This document shows, one piece after another, positions 1 to 14,049 of a DNA stretch of 64,000 bases (the first letter of the stretch is position 1; every line of letters starts with the position of its first letter). The notes under the pieces are model-generated. The model ran no database searches, was not told the DNA's origin, and worked only from the letters and a program-made list of their open reading frames with translations. The translations under genes were made by a program, and so were the position numbers. Origin of the DNA: Phoronis australis (Eukaryota > Phoronida > Phoronidae); the NCBI GenBank assembly GCA_002633005.1, contig NMRA01000372.1, forward strand, positions 377,627-441,626, in the 5' to 3' direction.

Positions 1-1870
1 CGCCGTAGTGGAAGTGCATCCACGGGTTACATGGCGTGCTGTAAAGATATCCTGCAGCCAGGAGTAACATCAGAGAGTCGTCACTGCGAACATGTCTGCT
101 GCCACGGGATGGCTTGGTCTTGACCGTAACTTGGGGCGCGGGACCGAGGGTGGTGAGCCCACGACTGGATTGGACTGGTGCTCTCTGAGGGGCCTTGTCA
201 GCGACAGGAGGTGGACGTGGTTGACAGAGAACCTGGAAATAAACATGGCCAACAAACATGACATGATGGTTTCTCAAACAATGTCAATAAATTTGTGAGA
301 GATTCAAAGATTAACAATTACTTTCATTGCAAAATATCAGGCAGGTTTTAAATTCTAGGACAACTCACCACAACGTTTTTGATTAACAGGGACACTTGGT
401 AGATTAATCATTCTCAACAAAGTCTACTACGCCCCCTTGTGGAGCATGATACAGAATAGACAACTTCCTGTTGTTATCATATATGAGACAGTGATCATTT
501 GAGACAACGTATGTACGGAGGGAAAAACTAAATCCTAGAACACCAGCACAGCACATGTCTGGTCAGATATTCTGAGCATCAATAAATATAGATATTGTAA
601 ATAGGGTACTGCTCATTATAAACCTTTGCAGTTACAAGTCTGGTTATGTCTGCCGAAATTATAAAGTTTGACTATGTTAATAATATGAACATGACGCTGT
701 GTTTGCAAAATTGTGCTGGTCAATGATTTTTTCATAGTCAAGACTTCACAATAGGGTCTCAACTAGTATTTGAAAAGTGGGGTGCAAATGTGCTACAGTG
801 ACAGTCGCCACATGCGGCGGTTCCGCAGGTCGCCCTGACGTAACAGGACAGGAAGGTAGTCCCCTCCTGAAAAGCATAGCTGCCAACATTTGCCGATGGT
901 CAATAGACAGTAATAGTCTGAAATCTAGATTTTTGACGGAATATTCATCGATGAACTTAAACAAAATATTGTACATTTCAGTAAAATTTATCATTCAGAA
1001 ATGTTAAAATTTTTCAATTAGCCTTCGTTTTTGCCAAGGTTGTCTTGAAACGGGCCATTTCTTCTCTGTTGGCGGTGCAGTTCAAGCTGAGGGTCATGAG
1101 GACCCTAAGATGAGTTCCTGCTTACAACTGCCTTCACAAGAAAAAGTTGATGAACCGTTTGAAAATTAAAGTGGAAGTAATGACTATCTTAGCCAAAATT
1201 AGACTTACGATCTATGACGTAATAAGAACAGCACTAGTTCTCTATAAATACTCACATGAAGAACAGCCACGCTGAAAGCCGTTGCCAACAACTCGGCCAT
1301 CTCATCAAAAGAGCTGTTGAGAACAGTTATACGGCCTTCCTCAAGATCACTGGTGACATCAAGCAATTGGAAGTTGAAGTCTCCTCCACTAGAAGGCACC
1401 CTAGTACTGCCAGTCTTTTTCTTCATGCAGTTGACGCCCAACACTCGCAGATAACCTGGGTCACCTTGTACAGCTGGAGTACCACGGGTTGTACGGGTTC
1501 CTGAATGAAAGTGATTAATTTGAAGTATACAACATGAACTAAGCAACACTTTTAGGTCTAAATTAACTAATTGTAAAAGAATTAACAGGGACTGAATTGT
1601 AAAAATCTGTAAAATGGACAGAGAGTAAAACAAACATTAGTACTCCCCTAGAAATCACTTTCTAGGTTCTCATTCACTCCTAAGAACGAGCTTGGAGGAG
1701 TAGGAGACTCAGACATGCTCGACTGTCAGATTTGAACTGAAGTCTCCCAAACAAGAGACAGGAGCTGAAACCATTGAACCGCACTGTCTTCATAATTGCA
1801 AGATAGTTAATTGTGTCTTTTAAACCAATCATTTGGTATTTTTGGCAAACGAACCCATGACCCTCACTTC
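1..1870. repeat. segmental duplication, left copy (GRDP-A 3' end)
   Basis: The last two exons, the intron between them, and intron sequence to about 1870 match 28021-31300 in the same direction. The shared intron parts include a tract near 510-640 (matching 28602-28740) and the SINE-like block at 1685-1800. Confidence 0.7.
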
Positions 1871-4800
1871 CAATAACGACACAAAAGTAACGCGGAATGT
1901 TGAAATGCGCTCACGGCTATACAACACAACACATTGACCCTATCCAAAAATGCTTAAGCGTCCTCATCTTTCACAGAAAACCATTTGCCAAATTTTATGG
2001 AAATCAGCCATTAGAACTCGGAATTAATGTACAAATTAAGGCAGTAACTGTATCAAACTGCCAAGAGGAACCACAGAGGCAGTCAAATTAAGGCGGTAAC
2101 TGTATCAAACTGCCAAGAGGAACCACAGAGGCAGTCAAATTAAGGCGGTAACTGTATCAAACTGCCAAGAGGAACCACAGAGGCAGTCAAATTAAGGCAG
2201 TAACTGTATAAAACTGCCAATAGGAAGACTACAGAGGCAGTCAAATTCGTCCATTTCCGCACTAATCTGACTTAGATTGGTTTCGTTGATAGAGGGCAGG
2301 ACACCAAAAAACAAACTCGAAAACAGAAAAATGGCCACTAGGTGGCGCACAATACTTCAAATGCATTCGAAAACAGGAATGTAGTATCACCTCACTAACT
2401 GATGCTTATTGGTCCAATTTTATAAGTCGTGTTGAGGATTTTCGAGAGAAACAGAGAAGTAAATGCAAAAAAACTAACGTTGCCATTGGGAGCACACCAG
2501 CAGTCCCATTCATAATGTCAGACACTCGCAAGACACTTGTTAAGAGAAATTTTCGCTTTCAAAACGGAAAAAAAACATAATAGTTAAACATTCCAGCCTC
2601 ACCCAGCAGTGGTAGCCATTTTGCGTGTGTACACGAGTAAGTTATCGAACTTGCGTCAAAATCTCTCCAACCACAGACAAAAGTAAAATTGTCAAATCGG
2701 CTTTTTTCATTTTTCAAGGGCTTCTAACACTGTTGTGAATGTCCATATTTTTTCAAAATATTGTCGGTTAGTAGCTATGGTGACGGAGCTTGAACACAGA
2801 AAAGTGTAAATGTGGTGCCACATTTCTTTTATCGAAAAAACGAGAAAATAGGATTTCACTTGACCACCAAATTGTTTTAAAATTGGTGAAATTTTAGAGT
2901 ACCGTTACTGCCAAACACTGTCTTTTGATGGCCAGACATTGCAATGTCTTGCGTGATCTTGCTACTTTCACGAGGAACTTGTACTACAGAACATAGACCC
3001 CGTGTAATCTCTGCGGTGTCAGTAAACGCTATTTCGCTGAGAACAACAGAATGAAGACCTACCTTTCACAGGGGGCTGGCCCTTCTTGAAGCCGTCCCAG
3101 CACCCCTTCACCACGCCCCAGTCTCCCCGCGTGTTCTTGATGATCATGGCCCTCTCTCCTTTCTTCGTGTCCAAGGTGAAGGCTCCGTGGGCCACCTGAC
3201 TAGCAACCTGAATCACACACCCACACATTACGCAACTCTCACATTTCAAAAGACATGATTGCGCCTAGCTGTTAATTATTAATTTGGTACACTTGTAAGA
3301 TAATTTGCGTCGATTTCTAAAATTGGCTTGGAGCAACATCTCGTTTTGTCGCCAGAATTGAAAAGCATTTCAGCCCCAAGGAAAAGTATAGTCAAAGGTG
3401 AAGGCTTTGCGCGATGAATCTTTGTCAAATTTTTATGATTTTCAGTCATAGCATTTGAGCGCCAAACCCCTCCTCCCCTCGCCCCCGAGATACCACTGAG
3501 CACTAATTGGTAAATATTTATTAGCCAATGGTTTAAAAAGGGCAATTACTGACTGAAAGCATTACCGTTCCCTAGCAAAAACCAGCATACTACGATTGGG
3601 GGAAATTGCAAAAAAGGCATACTGCAGGATGAAGCTGGCAATAAAAGTTCTCTGACCTTGGACAGTCTCCAAGGGACTTGATTAATTTCTTTTCTATTTT
3701 ATATTAAACATACTTTTTACAAACATGTGAAAATGAAGAGAAAACATTCATGTGCAAAATTTGGGGGTCGCCATTTCTCGAATATTACTCCTGTGAATGC
3801 AATTTGGGGTAAAAGTCTCTCAGCAACTTAAGGTTCTGAATAAACTTTGTTCGTTGTAGGCGCAGATATCATTCATCATTTAAGTAAGCTAAACATGCTG
3901 TTATTGGTTTTAAAGGGGTACCAGTTCTTTGACGAAAGGACGAATTTACGCGTACAATTTTTTCGTCAATTTAATAAGAAGACTATTTTGACAGAGAATG
4001 AACATAACAATCAACCTTAGACTCTCACCTGTGAAGGGTCCGGTAGTTGGTCAGTTCCGACAGTGTGACTGACCACGGTCATCTTGTCTCCGCAGAATAT
4101 TTGGACAGCGGACATCATGAGTGGCAATGAATGTATCACTCGGACAGTGAAGGCGAGACCGCTACCAGGCGTGTATAGTCTGCAAAAGGGTGGAAATCAC
4201 TCATCACATTAACTAGTTGCCCATAAATGTCATAAGAGATACAGAAATTATACGTACAGTCATGTCACAGCGGGACAAAAGTTGGCGATGGGTGCTGAAA
4301 GTATCGCATCGGTCAATGAAACTTCATACTTCGGTACTCATTCGCATTTACACCATCGACAAAAACGCACCCCCAAATGTGCGGCTAAACACCTACCTCC
4401 ATATTTTTAAGATTCGCTTCTCAAAGCCTACGCTCAATAACACAGCCTGAATCAACAACCACTTGAGATACTTTCCGTAAATTTCTCATCAGTTTCATAG
4501 CTTTAGCCCTAGTCAAGTACAAGTAAAGTGAAACACTAATCAGATTTGAATATCAAGTCATCCACTGAAAAAGAAAATCTTGGAAACGTGTGATTGGATA
4601 CTAGTATTATCACACCTTTTTCCACGTTTCAGTCGAATGTCATTTTAATAAGCATGCAGCCTATATAGCAACGACCCCGGTGTTTGCAATTAGTAACAGT
4701 CTGAATTTTGTCACACAATTTCCAAGAGAAAACTAACAGGAAATATGGAATTCAAAATTTCAGACCTCATACAGAGTACAAGGTCTTGCTAGAGGACATT

Positions 4801-7800
4801 AAACCAACTTCATATGACCTGCAGGACCAGCATTAAATCAAACACAACAGTCAGTTCCCTGATAACCTACCTGTGAGAGGCCACTATGCAGGTGTTCTCT
4901 GAGCCAGGTGGCAGGCGAGGCAGGGTGACAGGGCCCCACAGCTGTTCCACCATCTCGGGAAGGACGCAGGTTTCAAACTGCCCCATTTGGACGTTGAACA
5001 CACCTGGTCCAAGATGAATGTTGTCCACAAGAGCCTGGCAAATAGAAACCCATGTTACACTCTGTAAACCATTTGTCATGAACACTACCATGACGAACGA
5101 ATTCTCAGTCTCAGCTGGACTACGATCAAATTCTTTCTATTTAAGAACAAACACCAACTTGACTAAACTTACTCCATCATTTGGTTTGTGGAGGATGGGC
5201 AGACTAAGCGAAAATAGCAGTAATTTCCAAAATAGTGACAAAATAGGTGATCAACTGCTGTTACTAAATAATTTATATGAACAAAATTTGTTGTACACAC
5301 AACAATGCTCATTGTTCATAATTTCAAACGATATTCGCCCAAGTTGTTTCTTGGACCTTACTTCGCAGCGCAACAATAAAGCACACAGCCAAGATACTAA
5401 CAGTTAAATAACTACTGAAAGCTCAAGCAGAAACTACTGAAAATTATTAATCGTGAACACTGTTGTGCATTCAACAAACTTTGTCTGCAGGTACAGCTGC
5501 AGCCAAATCATTCTGACTGATTATACGTATATTTTGAAAGATTCAGCCACGTGACCACCTTTACATGAGACTACTAAAAATGACTTATCAAACCTCGTGA
5601 CTTGAAAAAATTACGAGAGGTGTTCCATGCAAATTGTCACTTTCAAAGAGGATTCTCGAGTAAATTATGGTGAACATAGGCCAGAGCCCTGTGATAAGTT
5701 AGATAGACATGTTACCCCACAATACCCCACAATATCCCACAATATCCCATCATTCTCAACACTCAAGCAGCCAAATTCAATCGGGGAAAATGTCAGAACG
5801 CTTTGATATTAAGTTCTCTGGATATCTCGAGAAGAAAATGATTGTGCAGACCTATTTAGAGCTATCGTTGCTCTTGACAGCATTAGAAGAGTGAGGCAAA
5901 TCGCCGAGCAAAAGGGTCACATCTCATTGAGTGTGCATTCACGTTGACTGAGTAAACATAATATGAGACCATTTAACTAATTAATTGATGCCAGGGGTTA
6001 GGAAAACAGGTCTTTCTGTTATAAACTAGTAGGACCTTTTAACTATACGACATGTCGGTGCATTTATTCAAATAACTACAAAACTGTAGGTTTTAACTTG
6101 GTGAAAGTGCAGTAACTGTTACATTGCCTTCGACTAGTATGTCGCTAGAGTTTCGTGTTTTACTTCTTACCAATCAGCCATTAACTGGGTCACATGACCC
6201 TGTCTTTTTGGTAAACTTTAACAAAAAGGAAAGGAAATAGTGATAACAAAAACAAAACAGCAAAATTTTCAAGGTAATGTATCGTCAAATAATAGGAAAT
6301 GGAAACCCCAAAACAGGAAATCCTCATTAAAGAGGAAAATTTCCATCCCAAATTTTGTTTGGCGTAAATGTCCAAGTCAGATGAAATGTCAAAAACAGTT
6401 CAGTTTTCTTATATAAGTAAAGTGTTGTTTCATGAATGTCATAAAAGTCCAATTTTAGACACTCCACTGCAAAGGAGGGCCATTTTAAAACAATTTTATA
6501 TCTTTTCTAGAACTGAGCACAAAGCATACTATCGGAAATTTCCACAAGTCCGATCAGCCATTTCTGAGATTTGATGTTCCAAAGTTAGGTAAATTTGGAC
6601 ATTTTCAAGGGTCCTACATAACATTAACGCAGAGAAAAATCTTTCCAAGATAACCAGGAATTTATAGTTTTTAGCAGATACCATTGCAACAGGCAGCATT
6701 CCCTTTTAAATAAACTAAAATCCTGTTTACAAAATTACATTACATACCTGGAGTTTCAAGGTAGTTGCCTGACCCTCATCCATGCGAAGTGTCTCATTTA
6801 TTGTTGTACCATTAGGACAACGACTGACCACATCAGCCAATCGGAACATGGTCTCACCGACGACGTCATTTGAAGAACAACAGAGAAATCCCGTCTTCTG
6901 ATGCAGGCTGAAGTAAAGCTCATGTTCTTCAGCCTTGGCGGAGTCCACCTGGAGGATAATTAATGTACTACATAAGCACTAACTCAGTTATGAAATGCAC
7001 CCACCACTGCACCAGAAATGGTATGCTTCCGTAGTGTTTGTTAGTATCGTGAAACTAAATTTAAAAAAAATATCGCTACCGTGATATCATATTGGGCTTG
7101 TAGGGGGTAAGAAGTCCACATAATGACTTAGAACTTTGTCGACCCTTATAAATCATGAGTGCCATTCACATATAATAAGCCTTCTGCAATTGGCATAGGC
7201 AAGTGAAAGCAGTTCTTTGTGAGCCCTGGCCTTATGTTTTATGGTCCTGCTTGAGAGGATAATTGTTTTATTACCCCGTGTAGATCAGTGAGTAGCCCAG
7301 CCCAGAATGTCAAAGCTTAAAATCGACTGGTGCTGGCATGTCTCAGACATACGCCTCTATGATAAAGTCTATTAGAAAATCTATCAACTCATCCGAGATC
7401 ACATCTTTGTGCATGCAGAAATTTAATAGATTATTAATAAATGTACATAATCCCAGAATCAGATATACACTCATCTGTACGCGACATTATGGAACCAAAA
7501 TTGAAAATACTGTTAGAATGAAGGTGTCTGGGTAACTTTACTCTTGCAGCAAAAATTCTAATATTCAACGGTATGTATGTTTCAAGCCCAAGATAAATTT
7601 GAGGAATCAGACAGACTAATTTTAATATGGGATCGATCAGATTACTTACAACAAAACTACACCACCTCTCCCCGTGAAGTAGATTTGCAAAATATACTAC
7701 TGGGTAAAACAATTTGTAATAACCCATTTCTATGTACTACAACCCATGCTCGAGAGAACGCCGATCTTTGTGGCTTTGGGAAAAGCCAAACCACGTCATT

Positions 7801-10800
7801 TGAATGAGCACCCCTTTAGCCGAGTTAATCCAAATCACTTGTTGGTTGAAAAGCCCACCAGACCTTTCCAATATGTTGTTGGTCAATCCCACAATTTTTT
7901 AGCCTCTAAAAACACTAGACATTAAATTGGAAAAAAACTCTGTAGGCTTTAGAGCTTATTTTAACTGCAACATCAGAGCAAAGACTATTGAGGAACCTTA
8001 ATTACATATGCTAACTTGTGTATATTGGTAGCAAATTGTAATTCCTAAAGGCTTGAATTAATTTGTGGATCTCATCCAGAAAATTCAGCGCGCCACTTAC
8101 GTTGACAGATCTAAGTTGGTTTTCCCTCCACGACAGGCGTCCTGGAGAGCTCGGCTTTAGATTCAGATCAAGACCTGCGGTAACAACCTTCAGCGACAGT
8201 TTATCATTTTCCGTCGCCCCGGCCCGATCAACTTCGATGCTGGTCAGCGTAACTTTGCCCCTACGGGTGGCGTACATAGCGTGATTCTCCATGGGAACGG
8301 TCCACAGTTTGCCGTTAGGCGCCACACCACGGTACATGCATCCAGCACGGTCAAAGTGTTCGCCGTAAAACTCTTGCCATTTCCGTCTGGTCTCAGCATC
8401 CGATTGGGACAGTCTGGAGTCCAGCGAGCGGTCTGTGTCCGTGTCGTCATGGTTCAACATTCGCCCGATGCAGGCCTCCGTGTCGTTCTTGTAAGCGAGA
8501 GGGTGAAGCTGGTGGGAGTGCCAGATCAGATCAACGTCGTACATGGGCACAATGAACAAGTCAGGGTTACACTTCTTCAAGTAGAGAAAGCGCTTGTAGC
8601 GCTGTAGAGCAGACGACAGGAACTTGTGGTCCTCATAATGTGGTAAGGAGACGCTGTAGTAAAAGGCTCCTTGTCGGTCAGTGGCCAGCTCGAGATTGTA
8701 GGAACACTGACGCTGGTAGCTTGGTGGATGAGGGATCATGTTGAGGTCAATCTAGGATTGACAAAAATGTAAAATACATGCAAGTAAATAAATCTTGAAC
8801 AAAGCACAGATATTACAACCAAGAGCTACACTCAGAGAGTGCAAGAACATCTGGCATAACAACACAACACTGCTCAACTAGAGTTTAAATGATGTCGCAG
8901 CCCAAGTAGGTCTGTAGTCAAGGTGAACTTGAGCAGCCTAGTACATGGTTCACTCAATCTACACTCTCGCAGACAAGTTCGGTCCATGTAAACTGACAGT
9001 TTACTCATAGAAATAGTAGTCAGATACACAAACTAAGGCTGCTATAAGCACAATCTTTTGCAGTAATTCAGTTGAACATTACATCTAGTATCTAGTACAA
9101 CTTAATGAGCTACTGTCCCTCTTGCGAACGTGTTGTTCTTGGACTTAATGAGACGCACGATTTTCTATTTAACATGTTGTTTCTACTAGCAAAACAGTAA
9201 ATTTAAAAGGAGAGATGTCACAAAAATATACCTAATTTTCACAAGTTTGTTACATATACTTATGAGTACTATAATGCTGAAAAATTAATTGCATATAAAA
9301 ACTTTGTATATGACAGCTTCTCTGCGAAATGTGAAAATTTTATTGCTCACGTTAACTCCATGTAGAAGTTGTTTACTTTATATGAGATACGAGAATAGTC
9401 TCTCCTGAGGTGTGCATGCGTAAATGAATGGATGGGATGTACTTAATATTTGTTTGTTTTTTTGCACTTGTTTATAAATGATAATAAATACCTGAAAAAA
9501 AAAAATTAATGAGCAAACGAAGATGCCTGTGGCAGTGAGATAAGATGGTTGTCATGAGGTCAAAGCTCACTTGAATAGACAGAGCTTATTCTCAGAGCTC
9601 TGCCATCCACTAGGAGCATGTTAGTACTTTTCAAACCTGCATTCACAGCCAGATATTTGAAGCACACGTAAGGCCGGTATCTTTTCACACAACACAGTTC
9701 TGGTCCTGATTAAACCACTACAGACGCAGTCAATGCGATAAAATAATAAAATATAATTATATATAGATGGACGGAGGAACGGACAGATGGAAGGATAGTG
9801 AGATAGATGAACTTTCATTAAACTGGATTACATGTTGATCTAGAGGTTAATCTCACATATCGTCAAGTAATGATAAGGTCAAGTAATTTTAAGTATATGT
9901 AATATTACAATTAATTTGAATATGTGCACAATGAAAGACAATGAATTCTGATATCTAACTTCACTGTCTAGTGGAACACTACTGACCACAGCCATTTAAG
10001 TTTGGAACGTACTTAGAACAATTTACTCTAGTGAAACAATTGCCATAATTTTCAATTTTTTATTACATGATTGAAGGAAATTTTCAACAACCAATCAAAG
10101 CAGTAATATAACAGTTGACATGTTGGACTTACCTCAAATGGTTCATTTGGATGAAGATTCCTCCAAGCATGGCTCGCAGCTTGCTTCCCAGAATGTCGCT
10201 GGTTGGCATCGGGAATCCAGTGGTCAAAAACGGAACCGAACAGCTTGGTGCAGTCATCACGGTACTTGTAGGGCGAGGTCATGTGCACATGCCAGATCCA
10301 CTCCACATCCAAAGGGGGCACCAGCTGTATGCTGTTCGGAGTGGCTAGAAGAGGCCAAAGTTCACTTGAGAACAGCTGACAGGTACTGAAGTGACCAGTT
10401 TTTCAAATTTCACAATTATGCACTCAATCCAGGCATTTTGAATGCTATAATGGAACCTGTGGGCCTTACTTTGGATCATTACGAAGAGCATTTCAGCAGC
10501 AAAAACACTTTCGAGAAAATTCAAATCTAGATTCTAGGACATAACATAATGGTAATTGTTGGACTGGTTTACTAATATTTTGATTCTGTGGGCATGTCAG
10601 AAGTGCAGCAAGTTTTAAATAGTTCTAGTTTCATTAAATCACCTCCGGCTGAATAACCATGATAAGATATACACCTGAATCTGTAAGTGAGGCAAGTTTT
10701 GAACATTTCTAGTTTGCTACGATTATCATTCATTAAATCGCCTATGGTTGAATGACTATAAGAAATACACTTTAACTTACTGGCCAGTAGAGGGAGCCAG

Positions 10801-10964
10801 CATGTCTCATAGCGGCGGATGGCATTGAGAACCAGGGGACTTTTGCTGGACAACAGATGGGGGTAGTTATTGACCTCTTTTAGAAATATCAACTGATTCC
10901 TCGCTGCCGCCACCAAGTCAATGCTGATTGGTAAATGGTCAGCCGCAGCAGCGTGCGTTGCCAT
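1..10964 (-). CDS. GRDP-A: DUF1399 / glycine-rich domain protein, 9 coding exons, 3' end outside window
   Basis: Exons by splice sites and alignment to GRDP-B: 10964-10781, 10344-10133, 8751-8101, 6948-6748, 5034-4871, 4179-4029, 3207-3063, 1500-1256, 232-1. The frame stays open for about 728 residues. The first exon has an acceptor at 10981, 17 bases before the ATG, so a non-coding leader exon must lie upstream; a possible donor is near 18434 (weak). Exon 2 carries a DVEWIWHVH motif followed by P-x-x-Y-x-x-D-C. Exon 3 carries the related DVDLIWHSH with P-x-x-Y-x-x-D. Exons 3-6 look beta-rich and C2-like (inference). The last exon has a Cys motif (STPCNPW, then HFHYGV) and leaves the window before the Gly-rich tail. 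The family is known in plants as GRDP; its animal function is not established, and I infer an intracellular protein because no signal peptide is seen. Confidence 0.85.
1712..1789 (-). repeat. possible tRNA-derived SINE, left copy
   Basis: On the minus strand, GCGGTTCAATGGTTTCAGCT resembles an A-box region and AGTTCAAATCTGA a B box. A decayed partner lies at 31170-31250 in the duplicated segment, so the insertion is older than that duplication. Confidence 0.4.
2033..2242. repeat. 52-base tandem repeat, four units
   Basis: Units start at 2033, 2085, 2137 and 2189. The first three are almost identical and the fourth has small changes. It lies in the intron between the 145- and 245-base exons of GRDP-A. 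Confidence 0.85.
5709..5752. repeat. short CCCACAATA minisatellite
   Basis: About four imperfect copies of a nine-base CCCACAATA unit in a GRDP-A intron. Confidence 0.6.
8386..8718 (-). other. 333-base tract nearly shared with GRDP-B (likely gene conversion), GRDP-A side
   Basis: Within exon 3, the 111 codons from YQRQC to DAETR encode the same residues as GRDP-B 49169-49501. I count 24 base differences, all silent. Outside the tract, silent and replacement differences rise at once: 9 of 16 degenerate codons differ in the still-identical run GCMYRG to WTVP just downstream. Confidence 0.7.
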
Positions 10965-10999
10965 GGTGAAGATGACAGGTACTGAAACAGAAAAATAAA

Positions 11000-12760
11000 A
11001 CGTTCAGAAGGGAGTGAAAATAAAAGCACCATCATTGTAAGCTGAGTTAACTTCAAGTCTCAATCGGACTCCTTCAACCTTTGACAATTTAATACGTCAG
11101 AAACAAAAGCTAACCACCACACATTGGGGTCGTGATGAAATCTTTCTGCTCAAAATTGAAATAATTTTTGGCATTTTCCATTCTACTTTTGCGCAAACAC
11201 AAGTGTCAATCATTCTGTAGTCGAGTACACTTGATGCATCTAGATTCGAATCAAAAACTCAGGACTTCTAGTTTTACTCGAAATTACAAGTTCAGATTCG
11301 ACCTGATAGCCTTAGTTAATGATAGTATCGTTAAGTGCAAACTAGGATAAGACACAATATTATACACCTAAGTCGTAATATGTATTTGACCACAGAATAG
11401 TATAGACACCCCTCTTGAGTTCCCACAAAAGTAGAGTTTTTTAGTTTCATCTCGACTAAAAACATTCTACCCTAGACCCAGATCCCAAATTTACTTGGTT
11501 GACTTCAGTTTTTACTCAAAATCTTGAGCTTTTTCACTAAAAATCCCAAGCTTTTACTCAATTTTGTAGCTGGATTCTGCAATTATCAGGAGCAAATTTT
11601 GTAAAATATTTACGACACACGGCTCTTGAAGGAAATGACATTCAGCCAATGCAAGGTAGTTTCCATAAAAACCAGTTGATTTCTGTGGGTTTTTTTTGGT
11701 CTGATAATGCCATGATTATTGATTTGGCTACAGTAGTCTTTTACTTATTCCGCAAAACAAGAATTCATAAAATTGTCACTTTTTATTTTTCAAGGCGTTA
11801 CCTTGCAGTAGATATTAACGTCTACCAGAGGTTGTTTTATGATGTCTCTAGGAAGTACAAACTTAACTAGTCATAGAAAGATTTTTTAACGTTTATTTTT
11901 GTTTGAGAATTATAACAAATGAAACTTCACACGTCCGCCATACCGTGTGCTAAATAACGGAATTACCGTGCATTCGATTCCAGTGTGAACTCGGTGTGAA
12001 CGTTCTTTCATAAAGAATGCTTATAATGTATTTACACCGTGTATTAATAGATGTACTGTATGTCTTATGTATCACACGCATACCTCTGTGATGTCATGGC
12101 TTTGCATACAATAAACATATTTACAAAAAACCTTAACAGATTTCAACACTCCATTTGCATAACATCCAAAAATTGATTTACTATGTTAAGTCATGAAACT
12201 AAGAAAGGACAATCAAATAAGCAGTAGATATCTATAGGGAGTTTAGTAGAGACCCTTTTTCGGACTACTTCATGCAACTGATCAAATTTGACCACTGGAT
12301 TTTGACCACCAGCCTTTAATGTTTAATAACTATTGAGCCTGGCCACTTTCAATGCCTGGCCTGACATGATCAAAGCATTAAATCACTTTTTGGATGAATG
12401 GCAAATTAACACATTGTTTAAATGCCTTCAGATGCTTTTGGCCAGATGAGGCAACAATCTGGTGCCAAAAACTAAGTAAGTCAAGAGTCAAAAAAGACGA
12501 CCAGAATGCTAGTTTTCCGCCAGCAAAGACAGAGAGATGCAGGTTCAGGTATGGACCTTCTTCAAGTGAATTACAGCTGAACACATATTACTCCAAGCAG
12601 GTTTGCACCTCCCACCCTACTCAACCCAAACAAAGCCAGACAAAATGTTCACCAGACTGTAAAGATATTTCTAAGTAATCAGCTGAGGGCAAATGCATAT
12701 CACCAGTTACAATGAGTGAGGAAAGAGATTTGTAGCTGTTATCTCTGTCAGGTTAATGTA
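11000..12760. other. gene-free stretch upstream of GRDP-A
   Basis: AT-rich. I see no coding exon or repeat structure that I can support. GRDP-A's leader exon and promoter could be here or further upstream. Confidence 0.4.
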
Positions 12761-12810
12761 CCGTAAACGTTCGGGTTAACGCCCATGCTCAGTTAACCGC
12801 CCACCCCTTA

Positions 12811-13030
12811 CTTTAAGTGGATTTTCGATTTAACCGCCCACCGCTCGGTTAAGCGCCCCCCTGCGATTTTTGAAGATTTCCAGTTAAGCACCCACCTCTC
12901 GGTTAAGCGCCCATCCCCGACTTTAAGTGGATTTTCGATTTAACCGCCCACCGCTCGGTTAAGCGCCCCCCTGCGATTTTTGAAGATTTCCAGTTAAGCG
13001 CCCACCTCTCGGTTAAGCGCCCATCCCCGA
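12811..13030. repeat. 110-base tandem duplication rich in GGTTAAGCGCCC
   Basis: Two adjoining 110-base units (12811-12920, 12921-13030) differ at about one base. Inside each, short blocks such as TTAACCGCCCACC and GGTTAAGCGCCCA recur. The block starts at about 12762 with GTAAACGTTCGGGTTAACGC, which may be the end of a DNA transposon. Confidence 0.8.
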
Positions 13031-13496
13031 CTTTTAAAGAATGAAGATTTAGTGCCCAGTGCTAAGGAAACGCGCGATTCCCCGACTTTTAGAAAAAGAT
13101 CGATGATCACAATGAGCGCAACGACGCCGGGTCTCCGAGACGGTGGTTTAGCAATGTGAATTGCAATTATACAAGTACAGGTACAATTTCCCTTGGCTAG
13201 AAGGAGTTACATGTACTGGTTATGGCCTTGATTTATCTCACAACATCCTGTGACTGCACTTAGGATTTACCATACAAGGGATTAGCCTTGCCACTTTCCT
13301 GGCAAGCAAAATCTACACTCTGTTCATTTTGCAGCAGATGTGAGCTATTGAGCTGAGCGCATTTTGCAACAAGAGGCACAGGTCTCTCCAACAGTTATTG
13401 ATATAATTATTAGGTTTAGTGTTCATCATTAGGTTCTTGCCTAGCCCAGAAATCTATACAGAATAAAAGCTCTCTGTCAGAAATAGAACAGAGCCA

Positions 13497-13610
13497 GGGG
13501 GGCTCAATCATGTTGACAGAGTCCCCGCGGGCGTTTAACAAAAACTGCTGAGAGACCCCATTGCAGGTGTCAGGTCTGCTAATTCCCACCCCTTTAGCGG
13601 AATAGATTTT
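13497..13610. mobile_element. MITE-like family 3, partial copy
   Basis: Carries AACTGCTGAGAGACCCCATT and GTCAGGTCTGCTAATTCCCA as in copy 2, but lacks the other half. Confidence 0.5.
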
Positions 13611-13837
13611 TCTGCCTTACCCATTTTTGTGGGTTGTTTTTTTTTCTTGCTCGGAGAAATCTCACACTAACACCAGGGAATGACATAAGGCACCTACAGT
13701 ACAATCCAAAAGCATGGCACCTACAGTACAATCCACAAGCATTCAAACAAAATGAATCAGATTTCCCATCATGACAACTGGGCTGAATCTGAATTCACCA
13801 TCAGAGCACTTATCTCCCATGACTGAGAATGAAGGGC

Positions 13838-13911
13838 ATGGGCGGCGCGGCACTGAAAAAAGTGGGGGCTATTATAGCCCCCTCCCCCTGCCCCCTATGG
13901 TGCACCACCCC
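13838..13911 (+). mobile_element. MITE-like family 2, copy 1 (GGGCGGCGC ends)
   Basis: About 74 bases from ATGGGCGGCGCGGCACTGAA to ATGGTGCACCACCC, with AGTGGGGGCTATTATAGCCC inside. The ends form an inverted repeat. Confidence 0.6.
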
Positions 13912-14049
13912 TGAAGGGGAATTAACAGGGAAAGTACGTAGAGATAACAATAACAGAGATCGAAATTTTCCACGATTTCCAAAACTGGTGGAGACAGGAA
14001 TAATAGTACTGATAAGACCTAACCTTTTTGCCTGAGAAAAAAAAACAGT

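Noticed and set aside
2033-2242. 52-base tandem array as a CRISPR-like array
   Set aside because: Units are contiguous with no unique spacers, and the genome is animal.
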